Position numbers and translations under genes: made by a program
Part shown: piece by piece, positions 48,601-63,400 of the stretch
Layout of the letters: every line of letters starts with the position of its first letter
How positions within the stretch are numbered: position 1 is the stretch's first letter
The notes under the pieces: model-generated
The model's input: only the letters and a program-made list of their open reading frames with translations
The model's database searches: none
What the model was told of the DNA's origin: nothing
Assembly: GCA_946800325.1 (NCBI GenBank)
Contig: OX326957.1
Location: 25,825,054-25,889,053 of the forward strand
Direction of reading: 5' to 3'
DNA from: Luzula sylvatica
Taxonomy: Eukaryota > Streptophyta > Magnoliopsida > Poales > Juncaceae
Length of the DNA stretch: 64,000 nt

Positions 48601-51600
48601 GTTAAGACAATTTTTTTAAAAAATATTAAAATTGAAGTGTAACACAACAAAAATATTTAATTTTCATGGCGAACACAAAATACTCCATAATTGAAGACTA
48701 AAACACACAAATTTCAATTTTTTTAATAAATTACTTAAAAATGCAAAAACAGAATTCAAACACCTTCAAAAAATTCAATTAAGATATTTCTTAAATTTTT
48801 TTTTAAATTGAAGTGTCACACAAGCAAAATACTCAATTTTCATGTCGTACTCAAAATACTCCATAATTGAAAACTAACACACACAAGTTTCAATTATTTC
48901 AAAAATTTCTTAAAAATGCAAAAACAGAAGTCTAACACCTTCAAACAATTTAATTATGATATTTAAAAAAGATGTTAAAATTTAAGTGTAAAAACAAGGA
49001 AAATACTCAATTTTCATGTCGCACTCAAAATACTCCGTAATTGAAGACTAACACACACGAATTTCTATTTTTTCAAAAATTTCTTAAAAATGCAAAAACA
49101 AAAGTCTAACACATTCAAAAAATTCAATTGAGATATTTTTTAAAAAAATGTTCAAATTGAAGTGTAACACAAGCAAAATACTCAATTTTCATGTTGTACT
49201 CAAAATACTCCATAATTGAAGACTAACACGCACAAATTTTAATTTTTTTATTAATTTCAAAAAAGTGCAAAAAAAGATGGCTAACACCTTAAAAAATAAA
49301 TTCAACTATGATATTTTTAAAAAAATTAATAAAATTGAAGTGTAACACAAGCAAAATACTCAATTTTCATGTCGCACTCAAAATACTCCACATTTGAAGA
49401 CTAACACTTACAAATTTACCTTTTTTATAAAATTTCTAAAAAATGCAAAAACAGTAGTCTAACACCCTCAAAAAATCCAGTTAAGATATTTTTTAAAAAA
49501 AATGTTCAAATTGAAGTGTAACACAAGCAAAATACTCAATTTTCATGTCGTACTCAAAATACTCCATAATTGAAGACTAAGACACACAAATTTTAATTTT
49601 TTCATAAATTTCTAAAAAGTGCAAAAAAAACAGGCTAACACCTTAAAAAAAAAAAATCAATTATGATATTTTTAAAAAAATTAATAAAATTGAAGTGTAA
49701 CACAAGCAAAAAAACTCAATTTTCATGTCGCACTCAAAATACTCCATAATTGAAGACTAACGCTTACAAATTTCAATTTTTTTTTAAATTTCTTAAAAAT
49801 GCAAAAACAGAAGTCTTACACCTTCTAAAAATTCAAATAAGATATTTTTATAAAAAATGTTAAACTTGAAGTGTAATACAAGCAAAATACTCAATTTTCA
49901 TTTCGTACTCAAAATACTCCATAATTGAAGACTAACAAATACAAATTTCAATTTTTTCAAACATTTCTTAAAAATGCAAAAAACAGAAGTTTAACACCTT
50001 CAAAGAATTCAAATAAGATATTTTTATAAAAAATGTTAAACTTGAAGTGTAACACAAACAAAATACTCAATTTTCATGTCGTACTTAAAATGCTCCGTAA
50101 TTGAAGATTAATACACACAAATTTCAATTTTTTCAACAATTTCATAAAAATGCAAAAACAGAAGTCTAACACCTTCAAAATTCAATTAAGATATTTTTTT
50201 TAAAAAATATTAAAATTGAAGTGTAACACAAAAAAAAAATACTTAATTTTCATGTCCAACTCAAAATACTCCATAATTGAAGGTTATCACACACAAATTT
50301 CAATTGTTTAAAAAATATCTTAAAAATGCAAAAACAGTAGTCTAACACCTTCAACAAATACTATTAAGATATTTCTTAAATTTCTTTTAAAACGGAAGTG
50401 TAACACAAGCAAAATATTCAATTTACATGTCGTATACAAAATACTACATAATTGAAGACTAACACACACAAATTTCAATTTTTTCAAAAATTTCTTAAAA
50501 ATGGAAAAACAGAAGTCTAACACCTTCAAAATATTCAATTGAGAAATTTTAAAAAAAATATTTAAAATTGAAGTTTAACAGAAGCATAATACTCTAGTTT
50601 CACGTCGTACTCAAAATACTCCATTATTGAAGACTAACAACCACAAATTTCAATATTTTAAAAAATTTCTTAAAAATGCAAAAACAGAAGTCTAACACCT
50701 TCCAAAAATTCAAATAAGATATTTTTATAAAAAATGTTAAAATTGAGGTGTAACACATGCAAAATACTCAATTTCATGTGGTACTGAAAATACTCAATAA
50801 TTGAAGACTAACCAACACAAATTTCATTGTATTAAAAAATTTGTTAAAAATGCAAAAACAAAAATTTAACACCTTCAAAAAATTTAATTATGATATTTTT
50901 TTAAAAAAAATTTAAAATTGAAGTGTAACACAAGCAAAATACTCAATTTACATGTCATACTCAAAATACTCCATAATTGAATACTCACACACACAATTAT
51001 CAATTTTTTCAAAAATTTCCTAAAAAATGCAAAAACGGAAGTCTAACACCTTCAAATAATTCAATTAAAATATGTTTTTTTAAAAAAATGACAAAATTGA
51101 AGTGTAACACAAGCAGAATACTCAATTTTATTGTCGTACTCAAAATACTCCATTATTGAAGACTAACACCAACAAATTTCAATATTTTCAACAATTTCTT
51201 AAAAATGCAAAAACAGAAGTCTAACACCTTCAAAAAATTCAAATAAGATATTTTTATAAAAAATGTTAAAATTGAGGTGTAACACAAGCAAAATACTCAA
51301 TTTTCATGTCGTACTCAAAATACTCCATAATTGAAGACTAACACACACAAATTTCAATGTTTTAAAAAAAATTTTAAAAATGCAAAAACAAAAATCGAAC
51401 ACCTTCAAAAAATTCAATTATGATATTTTTTTTAAAAAAATTTAAAATTGAAGTGTAACACAAGCAAAATACTCAATTTACATTTCGTACTCAAAATACT
51501 CCATAATTGAATACTCACACACACAATTATCAATTATTTCAAAAATTACTTAAAAAATGCAAAAACAGAAGTCTAACACCTTCAAATAATTCAATTAAAA

Positions 51601-52377
51601 TATATTATTTTTAAAAATGATAAAATTGAAGTGTTAACACAAGCAGAATACTCAATTTTCATGTCATACTCAAAATACTCCATAATCGAAGACTAACGCA
51701 CACAAATTTCAATTTTTCATAAATTTCTTAAAAGCGCAAAAAAAGAAGGCTAACACCATAAAAAAAAATTCAGTTATGATATTTTTAAAAAAATTATTAA
51801 AATTGAAGTGTAACACAAGCAAAATAGTCAATTTTCATGTCGCACTGAAAATACTCCATAATCGAAGACAAACACATAGAAATTTCAATTTTTGTAAAAA
51901 TTTCTTTAAAATGCAAAAACAGAAGTCTAACACCTTAAAAATATTCAATTAAGATATTTTAAAAAAAAAATTTAAATTGAAGTTTAACAGAAGCAAAATA
52001 CTCAAGTTTCACGTCATACTCAAAACACTCCATAATTGAAGACTAACACACCCAAATTTCAATATTTTCAAAAATTTCTCAAAAATGTAAAAATAGAAGT
52101 CTAACACCTTAAACAAATTCAAATAAGATATTTTAATAAAAAATGTTAAAATTGAGGTGTAACACAAGCAAAATACTCAATTTTCATGTCGTACTCAAAA
52201 TACTCCATAATTGAAGACTAACACACACAAATTTCAATTTTTTCAAAAATATCTTAAAATTGCAAAAACAAAAATCTAACACCTTCAAAAAATTCAATTA
52301 AGATATTTTAAAAAAAAAAATTAAAAATTGAAGTGTAACACAAGCAACAGACTCAATTTTCATGTCGTACTCAAAAT
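48601..52377 (+). repeat. Higher-order repeat copy c (unit positions ~854-~4630)
   Basis: Begins with GTTAAGACAATTTTTTT, as at 45959 in copy b, an offset of about 2641 bp (15 monomers). It follows copy a/b order up to 52377, where a 27-bp shared tract (52351-52377) joins it to copy d. Confidence 0.85.
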
Positions 52378-55300
52378 ACTCCATAATTGAAGACTAAGAC
52401 ACACAAATTTTAATTTTTTCATAAATTTCTAAAAAGTGCAAAAAAAACAGGCTAACACCTTAAAAAAAAAAAAATCAATTATGATATTTTTAAAAAAATT
52501 AATAAAATTGAAGTGTAACACAAGCAAAAAAACTCAATTTTCATGTCGCACTCAAAATACTCCATAATTGAAGACTAACGCTTACAAATTTCAATTTTTT
52601 TTTAAATTTCTTAAAAATGCAAAAACAGAAGTCTTACACCTTCTAAAAATTCAAATAAGATATTTTTATAAAAAATGTTAAACTTGAAGTGTAATACAAG
52701 CAAAATACTCAATTTTCATTTCGTACTCAAAATACTCCATAATTGAAGACTAACAAATACAAATTTCAATTTTTTCAAACATTTCTTAAAAATGCAAAAA
52801 ACAGAAGTTTAACACCTTCAAAGAATTCAAATAAGATATTTTTATAAAAAATGTTAAACTTGAAGTGTAACACAAACAAAATACTCAATTTTCATGTCGT
52901 ACTTAAAATGCTCCGTAATTGAAGATTAATACACACAAATTTCAATTTTTTCAACAATTTCATAAAAATGCAAAAACAGAAGTCTAACACCTTCAAAATT
53001 CAATTAAGATATTTTTTTTAAAAAATATTAAAATTGAAGTGTAACACAAAAAAAAAATACTTAATTTTCATGTCCAACTCAAAATACTCCATAATTGAAG
53101 GTTATCACACACAAATTTCAATTGTTTAAAAAATATCTTAAAAATGCAAAAACAGTAGTCTAACACCTTCAACAAATACTATTAAGATATTTCTTAAATT
53201 TCTTTTAAAACGGAAGTGTAACACAAGCAAAATATTCAATTTACATGTCGTATACAAAATACTACATAATTGAAGACTAACACACACAAATTTCAATTTT
53301 TTCAAAAATTTCTTAAAAATGGAAAAACAGAAGTCTAACACGTTCAAAATATTCAATTGAGAAATTTTAAAAAAAATATTTAAAATTGAAGTTTAACAGA
53401 AGCATAATACTCTAGTTTCACGTCGTACTCAAAATACTCCATTATTGAAGACTAACAACCACAAATTTCAATATTTTAAAAAATTTCTTAAAAATGCAAA
53501 AACAGAAGTCTAACACCTTCCAAAAATTCAAATAAGATATTTTTATAAAAAATGTTAAAATTGAGGTGTAACACATGCAAAATACTCAATTTCATGTGGT
53601 ACTGAAAATACTCAATAATTGAAGACTAACCAACACAAATTTCATTGTATTAAAAAATTTGTTAAAAATGCAAAAACAAAAATTTAACACCTTCAAAAAA
53701 TTTAATTATGATATTTTTTTTAAAAAAATTTAAAATTGAAGTGTAACACAAGCAAAATACTCAATTTACATGTCATACTCAAAATACTCCATAATTGAAT
53801 ACTCACACACACAATTATCAATTTTTTCAAAAATTTCCTAAAAAATGCAAAAACGGAAGTCTAACACCTTCAAATAATTCAATTAAAATATGTTTTTTTA
53901 AAAAAATGACAAAATTGAAGTGTAACACAAGCAGAATACTCAATTTTATTGTCGTACTCAAAATACTCCATTATTGAAGACTAACACCCACAAATTTCAA
54001 TATTTTCAACAATTTCTTAAAAATGCAAAAACAGAAGTCTAACACCTTCAAAAAATTCAAATAAGATATTTTTATAAAAAATGTTAAAATTGAGGTGTAA
54101 CACAAGCAAAATACTCAATTTTCATGTCGTACTCAAAATACTCCATAATTGAAGACTAACACACACAAATTTCAATGTTTTAAAAAAAATTTTAAAAATG
54201 CAAAAACAAAAATCGAACACCTTCAAAAAATTCAATTATGATATTTTTTTTAAAAAAATTTAAAATTGAAGTGTAACACAAGCAAAATACTCAATTTACA
54301 TTTCGTACTCAAAATACTCCATAATTGAATACTCACACACACAATTATCAATTATTTCAAAAATTACTTAAAAAATGCAAAAACAGAAGTCTAACACCTT
54401 CAAATAATTCAATTAAAATATATTATTTTTAAAAATGATAAAATTGAAGTGTTAACACAAGCAGAATACTCAATTTTCATGTCATACTCAAAATACTCCA
54501 TAATCGAAGACTAACGCACACAAATTTCAATTTTTCATAAATTTCTTAAAAGCGCAAAAAAAGAAGGCTAACACCTTAAAAAAAAATTCAGTTATGATAT
54601 TTTTAAAAAAATTATTAAAATTGAAGTGTAACACAAGCAAAATAGTCAATTTTCATGTCGCACTGAAAATACTCCATAATCGAAGACAAACACATAGAAA
54701 TTTCAATTTTTGTAAAAATTTCTTTAAAATGCAAAAACAGAAGTCTAACACCTTAAAAATATTCAATTAAGATATTTTAAAAAAAAAATTTAAATTGAAG
54801 TTTAACAGAAGCAAAATACTCAAGTTTCACGTCATACTCAAAACACTCCATAATTGAAGACTAACACACCCAAATTTCAATATTTTCAAAAATTTCTCAA
54901 AAATGTAAAAATAGAAGTCTAACACCTTAAACAAATTCAAATAAGATATTTTAATAAAAAATGTTAAAATTGAGGTGTAACACAAGCAAAATACTCAATT
55001 TTCATGTCGTACTCAAAATACTCCATAATTGAAGACTAACACACACAAATTTCAATTTTTTCAAAAATATCTTAAAATTGCAAAAACAAAAATCTAACAC
55101 CTTCAAAAAATTCAATTAAGATATTTTAAAAAAAAAAATTAAAAATTGAAGTGTAACACAAGCAACAGACTCAATTTTCATGTCGTACTCAAAATCCACC
55201 ATAATTGAAGACTCACACACACAAATATAAATTTTTTCAAAAATTTCTTAAAAAATGCAAAAACAAAAGTCTAACACCTTCAAAGAATTCAATTAAAATA

Positions 55301-56016
55301 TTTTTTAAAAAAGTGATAAAATTGAAGTGTAACACAAGCAAAATACTGAATTTTCAATTCGTACTCAAAATACTCCATAATTGAAGACTAACACACACAA
55401 ATTTCAATTTTTTCATAAATTTCTTAAAAGTGCAAAAAAAGAAGGCTAACACCTTCAAAAAATATTCAATTATGATATTTTTAAAACAATTATGAAAATT
55501 GAAGTGTAACGCAAGCAAATAGTCAATTTTCATGTCGCACTCAAAATACTCCATAATTCAAAACTAACACATACAAATTTCAATTTTTTCAAAAATTTCT
55601 TAAAAATACAAAAACAGAAGTCTTACACCTTCCAAAAATTCAAATAAGATATTTTTATTAAAAATGTTAAACTTGAAGTGTAATACAAACAAAAAACTCA
55701 ATTTTCATGTGGTACTCAAAATACTCCATTATTGAAGACAAACAAATTCAAATTTCAATTTTTTCAAAAATTTCTTAAAAATGCTAAAAGGGAAGTCTAA
55801 CACCTTCTAAAAATTCAAATAAGATATTTTTATAAAAAATGTTAAACTTGAAGTCTAACACAAACAAAATACTCAATTTTCATGTCGTACTCAAAATACT
55901 CCGTAATTGAAGATTAACACACACATATTTCATTTTTTTCAAAAATTTTTTAAAAATGAAAAAACAGAAGTCTAACACCTTCAAAATATTAAATTAAGAT
56001 ATTTAAAAAAAAAAAA
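52378..56016 (+). repeat. Higher-order repeat copy d (unit positions ~1809-5450)
   Basis: Starts at a point equal to about 49560 in copy c (offset about 2818 bp, 16 monomers) and runs to the end of the unit. Its second half matches 44445-45105 of copy a at offset 10909. Confidence 0.85.
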
Positions 56017-59000
56017 TTAAAATTGAAGTTTAACAGAAGCAAAATACTCTAGTTTCACGTCGTACTCAAAATACTCCATTATTGAAGACTAACACATGCA
56101 AATCTCAATATTTTCAAAAATTTCTTAAAAATGCAAAAACAGAAGTCTAACACGTTAAAAAAATTCAAATAAAATATTTTTATAAAAAATGTTAAAATTG
56201 AAGTGTAACACAAGCAAAATACTCAATTTTCATGTCGTACTAAAAGTACTCCATAATTGAAGACTCACACACACAAATATCAATTTTTTCAAAAATTTCT
56301 TAAAAAATGCAAAAACAAAAGTCTAGCACATTCAAATAATTCAATAAAAATATTTTTTAAAAGAAGTGATAAAATTGAAGTGTAACACAAGCAAAATACT
56401 CAATTTTCAATTCGTACCCAAAATACTCCATAATTGAAGACTAACACACACAAATTTCAATTGTTTCATAAATTTCTTAAAAGTGCAAAAAAAGAAGGCT
56501 AACAGTTTCGAAAAATATTCAATTATGATATTTTTAAAAACAAAATTAAAAATTGAAGTGTAACACAAGCAAATAGTCAATTTTCACGTGGTACTCAAAA
56601 TACTCCATTATTGAAGACTAACAAATTCAAATTTCGATTATTTCAATAATTTCTTAAAAATGCAAAAACAAAAGTCTAACACCTTCAATAAATTCAAATA
56701 AGATATTTTTATAAAAAATGTTAAACTTGAAGTCTAACACAAACAAAATACTCAATTTTCCCGTCGTACTCAAAATACTCCGTAATTGAAGATTCACATA
56801 AATTTCAATTTTTTCAACAATTTCTTAAAAATGCAAAAACAGAAGTCTAACACCTTCAAAAAATTCAGTTAAGACAATTTTTTTAAAAAATATTAAAATT
56901 GAAGTGTAACACAACAAAAATATTTAATTTTCATGGCGAACACAAAATACTCCATAATTGAAGACTAACACACACAAATTTCAATTTTTTTAATAAATTA
57001 CTTAAAAATGCAAAAACAGAATTCAAACACCTTCAAAAAATTCAATTAAGATATTTCTTAAATTTTTTTTTAAATTGAAGTGTCACACAAGCAAAATACT
57101 CAATTTTCATGTCGTACTCAAAATACTCCATAATTGAAAACTAACACACACAAGTTTCAATTATTTCAAAAATTTCTTAAAAATGCAAAAACAGAAGTCT
57201 AACACCTTCAAACAATTTAATTATGATATTTAAAAAAGATGTTAAAATTTAAGTGTAAAAACAAGGAAAATACTCAATTTTCATGTCGCACTCAAAATAC
57301 TCCGTAATTGAAGACTAACACACACGAATTTCTATTTTTTCAAAAATTTCTTAAAAATGCAAAAACAATAGTCTAACACATTCAAAAAATTCAATTGAGA
57401 TATTTTTTTAAAAAATGTTCAAATTGAAGTGTAACACAAGCAAAATACTCAATTTTCATGTTGTACTCAAAATACTCCATAATTGAAGACTAACACGCAC
57501 AAATTTTAATTTTTTTATTAATTTCAAAAAAGTGCAAAAAAAGATGGCTAACACCTTAAAAAATAAATTCAACTATGATATTTTTAAAAAAATTAATAAA
57601 ATTGAAGTGTAACACAAGCAAAGTACTCAATTTTCATGTCGCACTCAAAATACTCCACATTTGAAGACTAACACTTACAAATTTACCTTTTTTATAAAAT
57701 TTCTAAAAAATGCAAAAACAGTAGTCTAACACCCTCAAAAAATCCAGTTAAGATATTTTTTTTAAAAAATGTTCAAATTGAAGTGTAACACAAGCAAAAT
57801 ACTCAATTTTCATGTCATACTCAAAATACTCCATAATTGAAGACTAAGACACACAAATTTTAATTTTTTCATAAATTTCTAAAAAGTGCAAAAAAAGCAG
57901 GATAACACCTTAAAAAAAAAATCAATTATGATATTTTTAAAAAAATTAATAAAATTGAAGTGTAACACAAGCAAAAAAACTCAATTTTCATGTCGCACTC
58001 AAAATACTCCATAATTGAAGACTAACGCTTACAAATTTCAATTTTTTTTTAAAATTTCTTAAAAATGCAATAACAGTAGTCTTATACCTTCTAAAAATTC
58101 AAATAAGATATTTTTATAAAAAATGTTAAACTTGAAGTGTAATACAAGCAAAATACTCAATTTTCATTTCGTACTCAAAATACTCCATAATTGAAGACTA
58201 ACAAATACAAATTTCAATTTTTTCAAACATTTCTTAAAAATGCAAAAAACAGAAGTTTAACACCTTCAAAGAATTTAAATAAGATATTTTGATAAAAAAT
58301 GTTAAACTTGAAGTGTAACACAAACAAAATACTCAATTTTCATGTCGTACATAAAATGCTCCGTAATTGAAGATTAACACACACAAATTTCAATTTTTTC
58401 AAAAATTTCATAAAAATGCAAAAACAGGAGTCTAACACCTTCAAAATTCAATTAAGATATTTTTTTTTAAAAATATTAAAATTGAAGTGTAACACAAGAA
58501 AAATACTTAATTTTCATGTCCAACTCAAAATACTCCATAATTGAAGGCTAACACACACAAATTTCAATTGTTTAAAAAATATCTTAAAAATGCAAAAACA
58601 GTAGTCTTAACACCTTCAAAAAATACTATTAAGATATTTCTTAAATTGTTTTTAAAACGGAAGTGTAACACAAGCAAAATATTCAATTTACATGTCGTAT
58701 TCAAAATACTCCATAATTGAAGACTAACACACAAATTTCAATTTCTTCAAAAATTTCTTAAAAATGGAAAAATAAAGTCCAACACCTTCAGAATATTCAA
58801 TTAAGATATTTTAAAAAAAAATATTTAAAATTGAAGTTGAACAGAAGCATAATACTCTAGTTTCACGTCGTACTCAAAATATTCCATTATTGAAGACTAA
58901 CAACCACAAATTTCAATATTTTCAAAAATTTCTCAAAAATGCAAAAACAGAAGTCTAACACCTTCCAAAAATTCAAATAAGATATTTTTATAAAAAATGT

Positions 59001-60227
59001 TAAAATTGAGGTGTAACACATGCAAAATACTCAATTTTCATGTGGTACTCAAAATACTCCATATTTGAAGACTAACACACACAAATTTCAATGTATTAAA
59101 AAATTTCTTAAAAATGCAAAAACAAAAATTTAACACCTTCAAAAAATTTAATTATGATATTTTTTTTTAAAAAATTTAAAATTGAAGTGTAACACAAGCA
59201 AAATACTCAATTGACATGTCATACTCAAAATACTCCATAATTGAATACTCACACACACAATTATCAATTTTTTCAAAAATTTCCTAAAAAATGCAAAAAC
59301 GGAAGTCTAACAACTTCAAATAATTCAATTAAAATAAATTTTTTTAAAAAAATGACAAAATTGAAGTGTAACACAAGCAGAATACTCAATTTTATTGTCG
59401 TACTCAAAATACTCCATTATTGAAGACTAACACCCACAAATTTCAATATTTTCAAAAATTTCTTAAAAATGCGAAAACAGAAGTCTAACACCTTCAAAAA
59501 ATTCAAATAAGATATTTTTATAAAAAATGTTAAAATTGAGGTGTAACACAAGCAAAATACTCAATTTTCATGTCGTACTCAAAATACTCCATAATTGAAG
59601 ACTAACGCACACAAATTTCAATGTTTTAAAAAAATTTTAAAAATGCAAAAACAAAAATCTAACACCTTCAAAAAATTCAATTATGATATTTTTTTTAAAA
59701 AAATTTAAAATTGAAGTGTAACACAAGCAAAATACTCAATTTACATTTCGTACTCAAAATACTCCATAATTGAATACTCACACACACAATTATCAATTAT
59801 TTCAAAAATTACTTAAAAAATGCCAAAACAGAAGTCTAACACTTTCAAATAATTCAATTAAAATATATTTTTTTTAAAAATGATAAAATTGAAGTGTTAA
59901 CACAAGCAGAATACTCAATTTTCATGTCATATTCAAAATACTCCATAATCGAAGACTAACGCACACAAATTTCAATTTTTCATAAATTTCTTAAAAGCGC
60001 AAAAAAAGAAGGCTAACACCTTAAAAAAAATTCAATTATGATATTTTTAAAAAAATTATTAAAATTGAAGTGTAACACAAGCAAAATAGTCAATTTTCAC
60101 GTCGCACTGAAAATACTCCATAATCGAAGACAAACACATAGAAATTTCAATTTTTGTAAAAATTTCTTTAAAATGCAAAAACAGAAGTCTAACACCTTAA
60201 AAATATTCAATTAAGATATTTTAAAAA
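56017..60227 (+). repeat. Higher-order repeat copy e (unit positions 1-~4210)
   Basis: Starts a new unit at the same phase as 39656 and 45106. It is slightly more diverged than a-d from about 57700 on, with several private changes, and it ends at an out-of-register joint near 60227 where GATATTTTAAAAAA is followed by TACTCCATAATTGAAG. Confidence 0.8.
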
Positions 60228-60430
60228 ATACTCCATAATTGAAGTGTAACACAAGCAAAATACTCAATTGACATGTCATACTCAAAATACTCCATAATTG
60301 AATACTCACACACACAATTATCAATTTTTTCAAAAATTTCCTAAAAAATGCAAAAACGGAAGTCTAACAACTTCAAATAATTCAATTAAAATAAATTTTT
60401 TTAAAAAAATGACAAAATTGAAGTGTAACA
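59170..60430 (+). repeat. 6-monomer local duplication at the right edge of the homogenised core
   Basis: The monomers with CAATTGACATGTCATAC and the following TGAATACTCACACACAC at about 59210-59370 recur at about 60267-60430, offset 1057 bp (six monomers). After 60430 the sequence returns to diverged monomers like those of 35-36 kb. Confidence 0.75.
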
Positions 60431-63400
60431 CTAGCAAAATACTCAATTTTCATGTCGTACTCAAAATACTCCATAATTGAAGACTAACACACGCAAATTT
60501 CAATTTTTTGAAAAATTTCTTAAAAATGCAAAAACAGAAGTCTAACACCTTCAAACAATTTAATTATGATATTAAAAAAAATGTTAAAATTTAACTGTAA
60601 AAACAAGCAAAATACTCAATTTTCATGTCGCACTCAAAATACTCCGTAATTGAAGACTAACGCACACAAATTTCAATTTTTTCAAAAATTTCTTAAAAAT
60701 GCGGATACAGAAGTTTAACACGTTCAAAAAATTCAGTTAAAATATTTTTTTAAAAAAATGTTCAAATTGAAGTGTAACACAAGCAAAATACTCAATTTTC
60801 ATGTCATACTCAAAATACTCCATAATTGAAGACTAACACACTCAAATTTTAATTTTTTCATGAATTTCTAAATAGTGCAAAATAAGAAGGCTAACACCTT
60901 TAAAAAAAAAAAAAAATCAATTATGATATTTTAAAAAAAATTTATAAAGTTGAAGTGTAACACAAGCAAAAAACTCAATTTTCATGTCGCACTCAAAATA
61001 CTCCATAATTGAAGACTAACACTTACAAATTTCAATTTTTTAAAAAATTTCTTAAAAATGCAAAAACAGAAGTCTAACACCTTCAAAAAATTCAAATAAG
61101 ATATTTTTATAAAAAATGATAAACTTGAAGTGTAATATTAACAAAATACTCAATTTTCTCCGTACTCAAAATACTCCATAATTGAAGACTAACAAATACA
61201 AATTTCAATTTTTTCAAAAATCTTAAAAATGCAAAAAACAGAAGTCTAACACCTTCAAAGAATGCAAATATGATATTTTTTATAAAAAATGTTATACTTG
61301 AAGTGTAACACAAACGAAATACTCAATTTTCATGTCGTACTCAAAATGCTCCGTAATTGAAGATTAACACACACAAATATCAATTTTTTCAAAAATATCT
61401 TAAAAATGCAAAAACAGAAGTCTAACACCTTCAAAAAATTCAATTAAGATATTTTTTTTTTAAAATATTAAAATTGAAGTGTGACACAAGAAAAATACTT
61501 AATTTTCATGTCCAACTCAAAATACTCCATAATTGAAGGCTAGCACACACAAATTTCAATTATTTAAAAAATTTCTTATAAATGCAAAAACAGAAGTCTA
61601 ACACCTTCTAAAAATTCAATTAAGATATTTTTATAAAAAAATGTTAAAATTGAAGTTTAACACAAGCAAAATACTCAATTTTCATGTCGTACTCAAAATA
61701 CTCTATAATTGAAGACTAACACACACAAATTTCAATTTTTTCAAATTTTTAAAAAAAATGCAAAAACAAAAGTCTAACACCTTCAAAAAATTCAATAAAG
61801 ATATTTTTTAAAAAAATTTAAAATTGATGGGTAACACAATCAAAATACTCAATTTTTAGGTCGTCCTCAAAATACTCCATAATTGAAGACTGACATACAC
61901 AAATTTCAATTTTTTCAAACATTTCTTAAAAATGCAAAAACAAAAGTCTAAGACCTTCAAATAATTCAATCAAGATATTTTTTAAATTTGTTTTTAAATT
62001 GAAGTGTAACTTGAGCAAAATACTCAATTTTCATGTCATACTCAAAATACTCCATAATTGAAAACTAACACACACAAGTATAAATTTTTTCAAAAATTAC
62101 TTAAAATTTCAAAAACAGAAGTCTAGCACCTTCAAATAATTTAATTAAGATATTTGAAAAAATAATATTAAAATTTAAGTGTAAAACAAGCAAAATACTA
62201 AATTTTCATGTCCCACTCAAAATACTCCGTAATTGAAGACTAACACACACAAATTTAAATTTTTTCAAAAATTTCTTAAAAATGCAAAAACAGAAGTCCA
62301 ACACCTTCAAAAAAAATTCAACGATGATATTTTTTAAATAAATGTTAAAATTGAAGTGTAACACAAGAAAAATACTCCATTTTCATATCGTACTCAAAAT
62401 ACTCCCTAATTGAAGTCCAACACACACAAATTTCATTTTTTTCAAAAATTTCATAAAAATACAAAAACAGAAGTCTCACACCTTAAAAAAAATTTAATTA
62501 TGATATTTAATTTTTTTAAAAAAATTTAAGTGTAAAAACAAGCGAAAAACTCAATTTTCATGTCGCACTGAAAATACTCCGTAATTGAAGACTAACACAA
62601 ACAAATTTCAATTTTTTCAAACATTTGTTGAAAATGCAAAAACAAAAGTCTCAGACCTTCAAATAATTCAATTAAAATATTTTTTAAATTTGTTTTTAAA
62701 TTGAAGTGTAACACAAGCAAAATACTCAATTTTCATGTCGTACTCAAAATACTCCATAATTGAAAACTAACACACACAAGTATCAATTTTTTCAAAAATT
62801 ACTTAAAATTTCGAAAACAGAAGTCTAGCACCTTCAAATAATTTAATTAAGATATTTGAAAAAATAATGTTAAAATTTAAGTGTAAAACAAGCAAAATAC
62901 TCAATTTTCATGTCATACTCAAAATACTCCGTAATTGAAGACTAAGACTCACAAATTTAAATTGTTTCAAAAATTTCTTAAAAATGCAAAAACAGAAGTC
63001 TAACACCTACAAAAACATTCAATGATGATATTTTTTATATAAATGTTAAAATTGAAGTGTAACACAAGAAAAATACTTAATTTTCATATCATACTCAAAA
63101 TACTCCATAATTGAAGTCTAACACACACAAATTTTATTTTTTTCAAAAATTTCTTAAAAATGCAAAAACAGAAGTCTAACACCTTCAAAAAATTCAATTA
63201 AGATATTTTTTTAAATTTGTTTTTAAATTGAAGTGTAACACGAGCAAAATACTCAATTTTCATGTCGTACTCAAAATACTCCATAATTGAAAACTAACAC
63301 ACACAAGTATCAATTTTTTCAAAAATTACTTAACATTTCGAAAACAGAAGTCTAGCACCTTCAAATAATTTATTTAAGATATTTGAAAAAATAATGTTAA

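Noticed and set aside
42229..60480. Recurrent small frames (60-72 residues) repeated at 42.2, 47.7, 50.3, 53.1 and at 42.9, 48.3, 51.0, 53.8, 59.2, 60.3 kb
   Set aside because: They recur only because the satellite units recur. They are translations of the AT-rich monomer with Phe/Leu/Lys-rich content, and equivalent frames are closed in related monomers.
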